Below, one piece after another: positions 35,959-44,979 of a stretch of 58,277 nt of DNA. The DNA comes from Dyadobacter jiangsuensis (lineage in GTDB: Bacteria; Bacteroidota; Bacteroidia; Cytophagales; Spirosomataceae), in NCBI RefSeq assembly GCF_003014695.1, contig NZ_PYAS01000026.1:1-58277 (forward strand), given 5' to 3'. A program made the translations under genes and the position numbers. How positions within the stretch are numbered: the stretch's first letter is position 1; each line of letters begins with the position of its first letter. A model generated the notes under the pieces. The model did not search any database, was not told where the DNA came from, and worked only from the letters and a program-made list of their open reading frames with translations.

Positions 35959-38900
35959 ATGGGAAAATTTTTACTGCTGGGCATCCTGCTGGGATGCTCA
36001 TGCTGGCAGATTGTCTCTGCCCAGCAACGAAAGGTCACCGGCAAGGTGACGTCTTCCGATGACGGGAGCGAGCTCCCGGGCGTAGCGATTGTGGTGAAAG
36101 GTACGCCGATAGGCACCAACACCGGCACCGATGGAACATATGCTATTTCGTTGCCCGACGGCGCTACGACGCTCGTGTACAGTTTTGTGGGTACCACAAC
36201 CCAGGAAATCCTGATCGGCAACCAATCCACTATCGATGTACAGCTTGTGGTCGACACCAAGAATCTTCAGGAGATCGTGGTAACCGCCCAGGGCATTGCA
36301 CGCGAAAAGCGCGCGCTGGGTTATGCGGTAACAACCATCGAGAAAAAATCGATCGAGGACCGCCCTCAGGCCGATGTAGGCCGGGTACTGCAAGGCAAGA
36401 TCGCCGGGGTTAATATCACTTCCACATCCGGGGTTTCGGGTACGGGCACCAACATTACGATCAGGGGATATTCTTCCATTACCGGCTCCAACCAGCCCCT
36501 ATTCGTTGTCGATGGCATCCCCTTCAATTCCAATACCAACTCCCGCGGTGGCTTCACCGGCGGCGGGCAATCCGCCTCGAGCCGCTTCCTGGACATCGAC
36601 CCGAACAATATCGAAAATATCACCGTGCTCAAAGGCCTTGCCGCGACGGTCACCTATGGCGACCAGGGCCGGAACGGGGTTATCCTGGTGACGACCAAGA
36701 ACGGAAGCAAAAAAGCCCGCGCGACGGAATATTCCCTAAGCCAGTCGGTGTTTGCCAACCAGGCCCATTTGCCCCGGTATCAAAATGACTATGTGGGCGG
36801 CTTCCAGCAGAACCTGGGCTATTTCTTCAGTAACTGGGGACCCACTTTGGACGAAGCCCAGACCTACCCGTCCCAAAACGCCAACGCGGCCCTTACCACC
36901 CATCCTTATGCCAACTTAACCACATCCGGGGGACTTCGGGCAGCCATGGCTGATTATGTAGCTTCGGTGAGCCCGTACAAAATGCAGGTTTACCCCAACA
37001 ACGTTAAGGACTTCTTTCGTACCGGAAAAATCTCCACAACGTCTTTGAACGTGTCCGGTGGCGGCGAAAAGGTGAGCTACAATATATCGGCAGGATACAA
37101 TGCCGAGCAGGGTTACATTCCCGAGAATGGGTTGAAAAGGCTTAATCTGGGCCTGGGACTAAATGCTCAGCTCAGTAAAAAGCTCAATATCATCACCTCG
37201 TTCAATTTCGTCAATACCGACCAGTACTCCCCGCCGCTCAGTGGCGGAACGGGTAACAACGCGCTCGACTTCCCGTCGGTGCTCGCCAACGTGATGTACA
37301 CGCCCCGGCAGGTCGACTTGATGGGCTGGCCGTATGAAAACCCCATTACCGGCGGAACGGTGTATTTCCGAAGCGGCAATGACATTCCTAACCCCAGGTG
37401 GATTTTGAAAAACTATAAGACCACCGGGATCGTCAACAGGCTGTTTACCTCCACCCTGGTCAACTACCAGCTGACCTCGGATTTTAACCTGATTTACAAG
37501 GTGGGGATGGATACCTATACCGAAAACCAGCGGTACATGCTTAACAAGGGAGGCGTGAGCTTTGTAAACGGATTTTACAACACTTTTGACATCAACAACA
37601 GGATCTGGGATAACAGCCTGATCCTCTCATACAGCAAAACGCTCTCTGAAAAATTGTCGTTTTCCGCCAAAATCGGGGGAAATATGCGCAATGATTTGTT
37701 TGAAGGAAAAGTAATCACCAGCCAGAACCAATTGGCCCGAGGGCTTTTCCGTCACGACAATTTCATTGACAATTCAGCCGCCGATTTCGAAACCGAGCAA
37801 ACCCGCATCGGGGTTTTCGGGGAAATTACGGCCGATTTCGACAATGCATTGTTTCTGAACGTGGCAGGACGTAACGATTGGACCTCGACTGTGGAAATAG
37901 CCAATCGCAGGATCTTTTACCCTTCGGCCAGTCTTTCATTTGTACCGACCAGCGCATTCCAAGGGATGCAGTCCGACTTGTTGAATTTCCTGAAACTGCG
38001 CCTTGGCGTAGGAACTTCCGCGGGTTTCCCGTCGCCTTACAGCACGCGAAACATCCTGGACCAGAACGCCAGGGCATTTCTGAACAGCGCCGGCGCGACG
38101 ATCCAGACGCATTCGGTCAACAACAACCTGGGCAACCCCAACCTGAAACCCGAACTGCATACCGAGTACGAATTGGGTATGGAAGGAAAGCTTCTCGATA
38201 ACAGAGTGGGCTTCGACCTGACGCTGTTCCGAAGAAATACCCGGAACCTGATCACCAATTCGCCCCTGGATGCATCGGCGGGCTACACCGCAACGACGAT
38301 CAACATCGGCAAAATCCGCAATGAGGGAATCGAGCTCAGCGTGAATGCAACCGCTGTCAAGACCAGCGCATTTTCCTGGGACCTGAATTTGGTATATTCG
38401 AGAATCCTGCCTAAGGTGCTCGACCTGGGCGGCACATTGCAGGAAGTCCAGATCAGTGGCTTCGGGGCGTCACTGGGTAACTACGCCATTGTCGGGCAGC
38501 CTTTCAATATCATCAAGGGATCGGGGTTCCGCCGGGACGATCAGGGCCGGCTATTGGTCGGCAGCAACGGGTACCTGCAAGCCACCACGTCGCCGGTAAT
38601 CCTGGGCAACCCTAACCCTGCATTTACCAGCAGTCTTTCCAATACATTTAGCTACAAGAGTATTACTTTGGACGTAATGATCTCCTACCGTCACGGCGGC
38701 GCGATGTATTCGTCTACCGCAGGGGCCCTGATGGGTCGGGGTATGACGGAAGACACTGGTTTAAAGAACGGTTACGACCGTGCCCAAACCTACATTTTTG
38801 ATGGTGTGAAAGCCGATGGCACTCCCAACAACTACCAGGTGACCGCTTCGGATATCGGGTTCAACAACATTTACTTCTTTGGAGATGAAGGCAGGATCTA

Positions 38901-39159
38901 CGATGGCAGCACCGTTCGTCTTCAAGAGGTTTCGCTTTCCTATCGGCTTCCGACCGGCCTTTTGAGCAAGTTAAAAATCAAAAGGGCATCCATTGCATTC
39001 ACCGGCAACAACCTCTGGTATAAAGCCCTTCACTTTCCCAAAGGTTTAAATTTCGACACGGACAATCTCGGACTGGGGGTCGGCAACGGCCTTGGCTTCG
39101 AGTTTCTGACCGGGCCCAGCTCGAAGCGGTATGGCGCGACGCTGAAACTTACATTCTAG
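35959..39159 (+). CDS. SusC/RagA TonB-dependent transporter without STN domain
   Basis: A 1066-aa outer-membrane importer. The signal peptide (MGKFLLLGILLGCSCWQIVS) leads straight into a carboxypeptidase-regulatory-like domain (VTGKVTSSDDGSELPGVAIV), so there is no STN signalling domain. The TonB-box region reads LQEIVVTAQGIAREKR. The plug has ITIRGYSSITGSNQPLFVVD and VLKGLAATVTYGDQGRNGVI, and the barrel ends GATLKLTF. No sigma or FecR gene accompanies it, so it is regulated in another way from the two other loci. Confidence 0.95.
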   Translation: MGKFLLLGILLGCSCWQIVSAQQRKVTGKVTSSDDGSELPGVAIVVKGTPIGTNTGTDGTYAISLPDGATTLVYSFVGTTTQEILIGNQSTIDVQLVVDTKNLQEIVVTAQGIAREKRALGYAVTTIEKKSIEDRPQADVGRVLQGKIAGVNITSTSGVSGTGTNITIRGYSSITGSNQPLFVVDGIPFNSNTNSRGGFTGGGQSASSRFLDIDPNNIENITVLKGLAATVTYGDQGRNGVILVTTKNGSKKARATEYSLSQSVFANQAHLPRYQNDYVGGFQQNLGYFFSNWGPTLDEAQTYPSQNANAALTTHPYANLTTSGGLRAAMADYVASVSPYKMQVYPNNVKDFFRTGKISTTSLNVSGGGEKVSYNISAGYNAEQGYIPENGLKRLNLGLGLNAQLSKKLNIITSFNFVNTDQYSPPLSGGTGNNALDFPSVLANVMYTPRQVDLMGWPYENPITGGTVYFRSGNDIPNPRWILKNYKTTGIVNRLFTSTLVNYQLTSDFNLIYKVGMDTYTENQRYMLNKGGVSFVNGFYNTFDINNRIWDNSLILSYSKTLSEKLSFSAKIGGNMRNDLFEGKVITSQNQLARGLFRHDNFIDNSAADFETEQTRIGVFGEITADFDNALFLNVAGRNDWTSTVEIANRRIFYPSASLSFVPTSAFQGMQSDLLNFLKLRLGVGTSAGFPSPYSTRNILDQNARAFLNSAGATIQTHSVNNNLGNPNLKPELHTEYELGMEGKLLDNRVGFDLTLFRRNTRNLITNSPLDASAGYTATTINIGKIRNEGIELSVNATAVKTSAFSWDLNLVYSRILPKVLDLGGTLQEVQISGFGASLGNYAIVGQPFNIIKGSGFRRDDQGRLLVGSNGYLQATTSPVILGNPNPAFTSSLSNTFSYKSITLDVMISYRHGGAMYSSTAGALMGRGMTEDTGLKNGYDRAQTYIFDGVKADGTPNNYQVTASDIGFNNIYFFGDEGRIYDGSTVRLQEVSLSYRLPTGLLSKLKIKRASIAFTGNNLWYKALHFPKGLNFDTDNLGLGVGNGLGFEFLTGPSSKRYGATLKLTF

Positions 39160-39201
39160 CAGCCCCTCAAACCATTTATTTGACATTAATCCATCCAGAT
39201 T

Positions 39202-40860
39202 ATGAAGAAGGATATATTACCAAAATTAAAAATATGCCTGCTGGCGCTTCTTTCCCTGCTGGTCAGCGCCTGTTCGCTGGACCTGCTCGACAACCCCAAT
39301 GCGGTTACGACCAATAATACCGATGTCAATTACCTGCTCAGCCGTATCGAACTGGATTACGCCGACCATTTCAATCAAATGGGCAACTCCGGCATGCGCC
39401 TGACGCGCATGCTCAACCAGGGATCGGCCATTTATGACAATGCCGTTTCGCCCGGTGGTTTCGACGGTGCCTGGACGAATGCCTACGCCAATATCATGAC
39501 CGACGTCAAAACCCTGATCCCGATAGCGGAATCCAGCGAGTTCTTTGTCCACGCGGGAATTGCCCGCACGATTCAGGCGTCGGTGCTGCTCAACCTGGTC
39601 GACGGCTTCGGGGATGTGCCTTACAGCGAGGCGCTGGATATCAACAATTTCAATCCGAAAACCGACGGTGGGGCTTCCATTTATACTGCCGCACTGACGA
39701 TCCTGGACCAGGCTATTGCCAATTTTGCGGCCACTTCACGCTCGGCGGCAGCAGGAGACCTGTACTATGCCGGCAACGTCGACAGCTGGAACAAGGCAGC
39801 CAATACGCTGAAATTGAAAGCATTACTAAACCTGAGATTGACCGACAAAGCGAAAGCCACTTCCGGCATCTCGGCACTGATTACCGGCGGCCGGCTCATT
39901 ACCTCGGCCAGCGAGAACTTTCAGTTTAAGTTCGGCTCGAACCTGACCAACCCCGACACGCGCCATCCCCGATATGCAGGGCAGTACTCCCCTACCGGCG
40001 GCGGCGATTATCAGGCCAATCACTACATGGCTGCATTATATGCATCAAAAGGATTTCCCGATCCCCGCATCCGGTACTACTTTTACCGCCAGACCATTGT
40101 TAATCCTACCGATGTCAATACCCTTAGATGCATTAACAATCAAAAACCGGCCCATTACTCCCCCACAGATGTTTATTGCTTACCGACATCGGTGGGTTAC
40201 TGGGGCCGCGACCATCTGAGCAACGAGGGTATTCCGCCGGATGGTTTGCTTAGAACAGCGTGGGGAGTGTATCCGGCAGGAGGATTGTATGACAATGATG
40301 CAGGAAGGGCGGTTTCCCTGGGTGCAGGGGCCGGTGGCGCAGGCATACACCCGATCATGATGCGGTCGTTTGTAGATTTCATGCTGGCCGAAGCGGCCCT
40401 GACACTCGGTACTGCCGGCAGTCCGCGCGAATTGCTGAAAAGCGGGATCGAAAAGTCGATGGCCGATGTAAGGAGCTTCGGGCTCGCGACCATTGAAAGC
40501 AGCAAAATCTCCGCTTTCGAAGAGGCCAAGGCGATCGTTTGGGCCAAAGATGTCGAGACATACTTGGGCACGGTGCTTAAAGCTTACGATGCAGCAACCA
40601 CAGACGCGGCCAGACTGAACATCATCGCGACTGAATACTGGCTGGCCCTTTACGGGAACGGCGTGGAAGCGTATAACCTATACCGTCGGACGGGCATGCC
40701 GCTCAATATGCAGCCCGCGCTGGAAGCGAATCCCGGCGGCTTCGCCAGGTCGTATTACTACCCGGCCTCCTTCATTACCCGCAATGCCAACGCGAAACAG
40801 AAGGCGGATGTGACACAACCGGTGTTCTGGGATAATAACCCGGCAACGCTTTTCAGGTAG
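39202..40860 (+). CDS. SusD/RagB-like lipoprotein (SusD-like_2 type)
   Basis: A 552-aa surface lipoprotein with a lipobox (LLVSAC) and the features of the SusD-like_2 group: LDLLDNPNAVTTNNTDVNYL at the N-terminus, VLLNLVDGFGDVPYSEALDI in the middle, and EYWLALYGNGVEAYNLYRRT near the end. This group often serves transport of peptides or non-starch substrates, but that is not certain. It starts 42 bp after SusC and is followed by a small lipoprotein gene. Confidence 0.93.
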   Translation: MKKDILPKLKICLLALLSLLVSACSLDLLDNPNAVTTNNTDVNYLLSRIELDYADHFNQMGNSGMRLTRMLNQGSAIYDNAVSPGGFDGAWTNAYANIMTDVKTLIPIAESSEFFVHAGIARTIQASVLLNLVDGFGDVPYSEALDINNFNPKTDGGASIYTAALTILDQAIANFAATSRSAAAGDLYYAGNVDSWNKAANTLKLKALLNLRLTDKAKATSGISALITGGRLITSASENFQFKFGSNLTNPDTRHPRYAGQYSPTGGGDYQANHYMAALYASKGFPDPRIRYYFYRQTIVNPTDVNTLRCINNQKPAHYSPTDVYCLPTSVGYWGRDHLSNEGIPPDGLLRTAWGVYPAGGLYDNDAGRAVSLGAGAGGAGIHPIMMRSFVDFMLAEAALTLGTAGSPRELLKSGIEKSMADVRSFGLATIESSKISAFEEAKAIVWAKDVETYLGTVLKAYDAATTDAARLNIIATEYWLALYGNGVEAYNLYRRTGMPLNMQPALEANPGGFARSYYYPASFITRNANAKQKADVTQPVFWDNNPATLFR

Positions 40861-40906
40861 GGCCCTGGTTTTAATGGAAATTAATTCAACACTCAAAATG
40901 CAGAAA

Positions 40907-41485
40907 ATGAAACATATACAAAGTATCCGGCTGATCTGTCTGCTCATTCTGGCCTGTTGCGGATGCGACTCTCCGCTCGAAAACGAGCGGATCGACGAGT
41001 TTTCGCTAGAATCGGGAGGGTACATGCGCGTGGTAACGCCTTACCCGCTCCTGGCCAACACATTTACCGTCAGCCTGGCTAATATGCCGGGGACGAAGCT
41101 GGAATGCCTGCATGAGGCAATCACCAAAGACAAAGGGAGGCTATTTGCTTCTTATGACCTGGCGATCCGTTTTGTGGACAACACGCCTGCCAACGGCACC
41201 AACAATATCGCGGAGGTTGCTTTTCGGAAAATAGCGGCGTCCTCCTACACCAAAGATCCTACTACCGGATACCCCCGCGCGACCATGACCATTACCGGCG
41301 AAGAGGCGTTGAAAGCCACCGGTATCGACCCCAAACTCGTGAGTGCGGGCGACCGTTTCGAGGTAACCGGCACGATGCTGCTAACGGACGGCAAATCATT
41401 TACCGCCTCCAATACGACCATCGACATTACCGGGGGAGCATTTTATAGCTCGCCTTTCTTTTACCGGATCAACGTAAGCTTATAA
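40907..41485 (+). CDS. Accessory lipoprotein of the third Sus locus
   Basis: A 192-aa lipoprotein with a lipobox (LILAC, further cysteines at CGC). The mature chain is beta-rich (ESGGYMRVVTPYPL, FEVTGTMLLTDGKSFTASNT, FYSSPFFYRINVSL) and resembles the immunoglobulin-like accessory proteins that often follow SusD-like_2 genes. The start at 40907 is chosen over methionines at 40874 and 40898 because it sits just before the signal sequence. Function is unknown, and surface substrate binding is a fair guess. Confidence 0.75.
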   Translation: MKHIQSIRLICLLILACCGCDSPLENERIDEFSLESGGYMRVVTPYPLLANTFTVSLANMPGTKLECLHEAITKDKGRLFASYDLAIRFVDNTPANGTNNIAEVAFRKIAASSYTKDPTTGYPRATMTITGEEALKATGIDPKLVSAGDRFEVTGTMLLTDGKSFTASNTTIDITGGAFYSSPFFYRINVSL

Positions 41486-41513
41486 TGGAGTCAACTCATA
41501 CATAGTGTTAGTT

Positions 41514-41546
41514 AAATGCTCCCGCCTTTGGTGGGAGCATTTTTTA
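41514..41546 (+). terminator. Rho-independent terminator of the third Sus locus
   Basis: AAATGCTCCC (41514-41523) pairs perfectly with GGGAGCATTT (41533-41542) around a 9-nt loop, followed by a run of six Ts. It is located 29 bp after the lipoprotein stop and separates this locus from the convergent MarR gene. Confidence 0.85.
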
Positions 41547-41580
41547 CTTGGCTGGGGTATTCATTGCATGGTGAAATGAG

Positions 41581-42213
41581 CTACCCTCCCATTAGCTCAT
41601 CATAGATTTCCTTGAATTCCTTACCTCTATGTTTCTGCCAGGAGGCCGACAGTTTTATCTCGACATCTTTGAGAATCTGTATGCAGAGCGCTTTGTCCTC
41701 TTCATGAAGCTGAGCCATGAGCATTCTTGCATTCTTGCCGATCAGACCCGAGCACTCGGTAGCAACCTGCTCGCCCTGCGCTGTTAATTCAATCCGTTTT
41801 GAGCGCTTATCCTCCTGGTCCCCATACTCTCTGATCAGGCCGCGCTTTTTCATTCGATTCAGCATGTCCGTGCCGCTCGACAGCTCGAAAAGGTTTGCAT
41901 TGATCACGTCTGTCTTTCTGGGATTTCCCTGCTTGCGGATCGTCATCAGCATTCCGAACTCCTCGATTTGGTTAAGGCCCGTATCCCTCAACGCTATATT
42001 GGCATATGCCATATTAAGCTTGCTTATCCGGCCAATAATTTTCATCAAGAGTCCGTCATTGAAAGACGGAACAACGCCACCAACCAGTGGCCCGTCAGCC
42101 ACCCGGTGCTGTTGATGAGCCAGATGGTAACGACAAAAGTCATCAATGGTCCCTTCGGGATGTTTCTTTTCAAATTCTGCCCAGTGATTTACCAGCTCGA
42201 CCGTCTTATTCAT
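41581..42213 (-). CDS. MarR-family transcriptional regulator
   Basis: A 210-aa regulator with the MarR winged-helix core: FGMLMTIRKQGNPRKTDVIN, the recognition part FELSSGTDMLNRMKKRGLIR, and the wing DQEDKRSKRIELTAQGEQVA. An N-terminal extension of about 70 residues is longer than in classic MarR and holds a helix with HLAHQQHRVADG. It is divergent from a DoxX-like gene, and an 18-bp palindrome in that promoter is its likely binding site. The ligand is unknown. Confidence 0.9.
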   Translation of the reverse strand: MNKTVELVNHWAEFEKKHPEGTIDDFCRYHLAHQQHRVADGPLVGGVVPSFNDGLLMKIIGRISKLNMAYANIALRDTGLNQIEEFGMLMTIRKQGNPRKTDVINANLFELSSGTDMLNRMKKRGLIREYGDQEDKRSKRIELTAQGEQVATECSGLIGKNARMLMAQLHEEDKALCIQILKDVEIKLSASWQKHRGKEFKEIYDELMGG

Positions 42214-42264
42214 CCTAATATACTTCGTTATCGCAGCAAATTAAAGCAAATAATTTCGGTATCA

Positions 42265-42295
42265 TTTGTTTTAATACGGTTTCGTATTACTTTTG
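42265..42295 (+). promoter_or_regulatory. Promoter of the DoxX-like operon with embedded palindromic operator
   Basis: TTTG at 42265-42268 and TACTTTTG at 42288-42295 match the Bacteroidota -33 and -7 elements with a 19-nt spacer. Within the spacer lies the perfect palindrome TAATACG-GTTT-CGTATTA (42272-42289). A MarR dimer bound there would exclude RNA polymerase. The ATG of the DoxX-like gene follows 30 bp after the -7 element. Confidence 0.7.
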
Positions 42296-42325
42296 ATAAA
42301 AATATTGCGTAAACGAAATAAAAAC

Positions 42326-42733
42326 ATGAAAACTTCAATCAGCAAAGTACGGCTTTACTGGGTCGCCAAGGGTTTCGTTATTTTCTTCATTCTGTTCAGC
42401 GCTTACTACTCCTACACACATGCCGATGACCTGAGAAAACTGGGTTTTCCTGATTATTTCAGAATTGAACTGGTAATTGCCAAAATCGCTGGCGCGCTTG
42501 TGCTGGTCATGCCATTCAGCACGTTGCGAATGAGAGAATGGGTTTATGCCGGGTTCATGATTACCATGGTCTCTGCACTCACCGCGCATATATGCAGCGG
42601 TGATCCGGCGAGTAAGATCATCTTCGTCTGTCTGGATCTTGCCCTGGTGTTTATCTGCATCAGGTATGTGTCAAACTGGGAAATCACAAAAAATTTGTTA
42701 AAACAGACAGCTCATGAACCCAACAGTCTATAA
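42326..42733 (+). CDS. DoxX-like membrane protein
   Basis: A 135-aa inner-membrane protein of the DoxX_2-like group with four membrane helices (WVAKGFVIFFILFSAYYSYT, IELVIAKIAGALVLVMPF, WVYAGFMITMVSALTAHI, IIFVCLDLALVFICIRYV). The role is unknown, and relatives are linked to redox stress or quinone metabolism. It is controlled by the promoter-operator at 42265-42295 next to the MarR gene. The ATG at 42326 replaces an upstream TTG. It overlaps the following gene by 20 bp. Confidence 0.82.
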   Translation: MKTSISKVRLYWVAKGFVIFFILFSAYYSYTHADDLRKLGFPDYFRIELVIAKIAGALVLVMPFSTLRMREWVYAGFMITMVSALTAHICSGDPASKIIFVCLDLALVFICIRYVSNWEITKNLLKQTAHEPNSL

Positions 42734-43181
42734 TGCAGCTTTGGTGATCCACATTGTCGGTATTACCGTTATGGCCGGAACTACTTTCCTGGACTTCTTC
42801 ACGTTTCGCGTATTTCGCGCAGCCTTCCTCGCAAATGATGGCCGGCAATTGGCAATGGCAGGTTATCTCCATAGTCTTCAAAGGTTCCTGGGGATAGGCA
42901 TGCTTGTGATACTGGCATCGGGCGTTGCGATGATGGTCGAATTACACCAGGTTTGGGGCGTCCAGCTTTGGTTCAGGGTGAAGATGGCCGTGTTGCTGCT
43001 GATCATCATCAATGGCCTGGGTTTCCGGCGGGCTATCGGTAAAAGTCTTAGCCAGGCGTTGAGTGATGGCTCTTTAACGACTCATTGGCGCGCGACCAAC
43101 AGGAATTTCATGCTCGTGCAGCTCATTCAAATGCTATTTTTTTTGATCATCTACGTGCTCAGCATCTTCAAGTTCAATTAA
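42714..43181 (+). CDS. Small integral membrane protein (DUF2269/CopD-like)
   Basis: A 155-aa protein with four membrane helices and the start NPTVYNAALVIHIVGITVMA, typical of DUF2269 and CopD-like proteins, in which histidines in helices 1 and 2 may bind heme or metal. It overlaps the DoxX-like gene by 20 bp, so they are translated together and are likely repressed by the MarR protein. The substrate or partner is unknown. Confidence 0.75.
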   Translation: MNPTVYNAALVIHIVGITVMAGTTFLDFFTFRVFRAAFLANDGRQLAMAGYLHSLQRFLGIGMLVILASGVAMMVELHQVWGVQLWFRVKMAVLLLIIINGLGFRRAIGKSLSQALSDGSLTTHWRATNRNFMLVQLIQMLFFLIIYVLSIFKFN

Positions 43182-43254
43182 ATCCGCTGATAGAGCATTG
43201 TAGTCGATCAACATGCCCTAGAATGTGAGGTGGCTGTGCAAGGGACCATGCAGC

Positions 43255-43355
43255 CGTTTTCGGGAGTCAACTTGAATCGAGACACCCACGGAAATGATCA
43301 TATCCAGATTGTAATAGCGGATTTTCCGTTTAACCTTGCGATCCAGCCACGAAGG
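43255..43355 (-). pseudogene. Possible RhuM-like fragment
   Basis: On the minus strand, around 43284-43316, the frame reads RKVKRKIRYYNLDMIISVGV, close to the YYNLDxIISVGYRV motif of RhuM-family proteins. Flanking residues degrade quickly and a stop lies within 20 codons upstream. Only about 30 residues are convincing. It could be a chance match, but the motif is distinctive and lies among other remnants. Confidence 0.4.
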
Positions 43356-43499
43356 GAATGCCAAGGTACGATGCAACGCTTATTCCAATTTCAGGAACAG
43401 AGATATTAACAGCCGCCCCTCTCAAACCGATCAGAAGCGGCAAAACTGTAATGAAGAAATAGGCATAGAATCTAAACACTTCGCCCATGTTGCCATAGC

Positions 43500-43611
43500 A
43501 TTTCCAAGGATGCCGCCGAAGGCCATCGCAAGAAAAATCCACAGCGTTAAGTACCGGTCGAGGAATCCGAGTTTCTTGTGGTGTGCCGCGGGAGCGCAGT
43601 TATTGGCAGAC
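43500..43611 (-). pseudogene. ACR3 arsenite efflux pump, N-terminal remnant
   Basis: The minus strand encodes KKLGFLDRYLTLWIFLAMAF and then GGILGN, the well-known N-terminal start of ACR3-type arsenite permeases (first membrane helix). The frame then shifts to a tail without similarity, and there is no ATG upstream before a stop at about 43612. The remaining roughly 350 residues of the pump are missing. No other arsenic gene is seen nearby. Confidence 0.65.
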
Positions 43612-43911
43612 TTCGCTTACAGATTTCTTTTACAAAGTTTTCAAAGCAAGCTTTGATCTATTCATGAACGGCCTTGAACGCTTTCAGAACCTATTCTCGG
43701 TACCCGCGTTAAAGCAGCCCCAGAGACGATCTGTAAATCATTACTGCGAAAATGGCAACAGAGCATCTTTTCCTGCTATATCAGTGTTACATCATGTACA
43801 ATTTGTCAAAGACCAAATTGCACTGTGAGACAAAGAAATTGAAGGTTCGCTGCTTTGTCGCTGCGATCTGCTTCGTTATACGATTTTGTCTTGTTTATTG
43901 TCATTCTCTTC

Positions 43912-44070
43912 CTACGATAGAGAACCCGCGGCGCTGGACCGCTTCTCGGCAATTCCAAATGCCTCCGATATTTCCTTCGCACTTCTGCCGCAAGCGAGCG
44001 TTGTGATCATTTCCTGTTTGAACACAGCATCGTAGCTTTTGCGAGTTTTTACCGATTGAGGGTCTTTCAT
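43912..44070 (-). pseudogene. IS3-type transposase OrfA, N-terminal remnant
   Basis: From ATG at 44070 the frame reads MKDPQSVKTRKSYDAVFKQE, then MITTLACGRSAKEISEAFGI, which is the helix-turn-helix start of IS3/IS911-type OrfA. It breaks into unrelated residues after AEK and stops at 43912-43914, after 52 codons. OrfB and clear terminal repeats are absent, so this is a dead fragment of an old insertion. Confidence 0.65.
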
Positions 44071-44134
44071 TTTGCATCATATTATGCAAAAATGTGTGCC
44101 GATTTTTCGGAACCGCCTCAGGCTAAGATGGGTT

Positions 44135-44695
44135 TTATCTATCGGTTCGGTCGGGAACCAACTTTGCCGGCTTACTTAGCTGCCACGGCGAACGATGTGT
44201 TGCGAAATACATTTCGGAGTAGAATTTATGCCCATGTGCAGAAGGGAGCCAATCAGATTTCTGGCTGATGTCCATTAACAACTGCGCAAGGGGATCAACA
44301 CGCTCAGAGTTAACACTATTATGCAGGTAAATTGGCCTGTCGGAACAAGTTTGTATGGCGAGTATATACTGCCAGCCGACAGCAGATGCCCCCGCCCAGC
44401 TCGAATCCATCGCTTCTGTATCATATTCGTCTAAGAGGCTATCGAGTTGATTAACCTGAATTTTGTTTAAAAGAAAATAATTGGCTTTATGATAGGCTTT
44501 GCCAAGTCCTTCATCTTGATAGTTGTTTTTTAGCCAGATAGTGTCACTACCAGTAAATTTGACAGAAAATAGGGTAACACCGTCTCGGTACGTCAAATCG
44601 ACCACCTTTCCGCTATTTGCTTGACGTTGATGACAGTTGCCCAAAAATACCAAAACTACCCAGGCACACCGTTTAATTATCCGCGTACAACTCAT
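44135..44695 (-). CDS. Hypothetical exported protein
   Basis: A 186-aa protein of unknown function. The start MSCTRIIKRCAWVVLVFLGN gives a signal peptide, possibly lipoprotein-type with the cysteine after FLGN. The mature part has alternating strands and helices (VDLTYRDGVTLFSVKFTGSD, KIQVNQLDSLLDEYDTEAMD) and a WAGASAVGWQY motif. It is isolated between the IS3 remnant and the DUF202 pair, and its composition is similar to the neighbouring accessory DNA. Upstream in-frame starts at 44701 and 44710 are less likely. Confidence 0.55.
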   Translation of the reverse strand: MSCTRIIKRCAWVVLVFLGNCHQRQANSGKVVDLTYRDGVTLFSVKFTGSDTIWLKNNYQDEGLGKAYHKANYFLLNKIQVNQLDSLLDEYDTEAMDSSWAGASAVGWQYILAIQTCSDRPIYLHNSVNSERVDPLAQLLMDISQKSDWLPSAHGHKFYSEMYFATHRSPWQLSKPAKLVPDRTDR

Positions 44696-44979
44696 AAACA
44701 TACAATCCACTATATAATCTATTCAAGATATCTTCCCTAATCGGATCCTCGCCTTTTTAGGTGAATCAGGTAGGGTATTTATAACGATATCTTCGAAATC
44801 TAAATTGGCCACTCATGGAGTTTCTTCCAATCCTGTGCCAGATTTTCAACCCACAATTAGCGAATACTACCATGGCACGCCTCATACGTCGGTTACTCAG
44901 CGACGTCTGTAATTGCGGAGAGTGAACCGGAATTTACCAGTGAGGCCGCGCTGCCAGCACTGACGATGAAACATCATCA

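Larger units (their letters stand above)
43182..43911. other. Decayed accessory stretch
   Basis: About 730 bp without an intact gene. It holds the RhuM-like fragment, the ACR3 fragment and, at its right edge, the IS3 OrfA remnant, all on the minus strand and all cut short. A plus-strand frame (43583-43828) covers part of it but resembles nothing known. The mix of unrelated fragments suggests repeated insertion and deletion. Confidence 0.5.
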
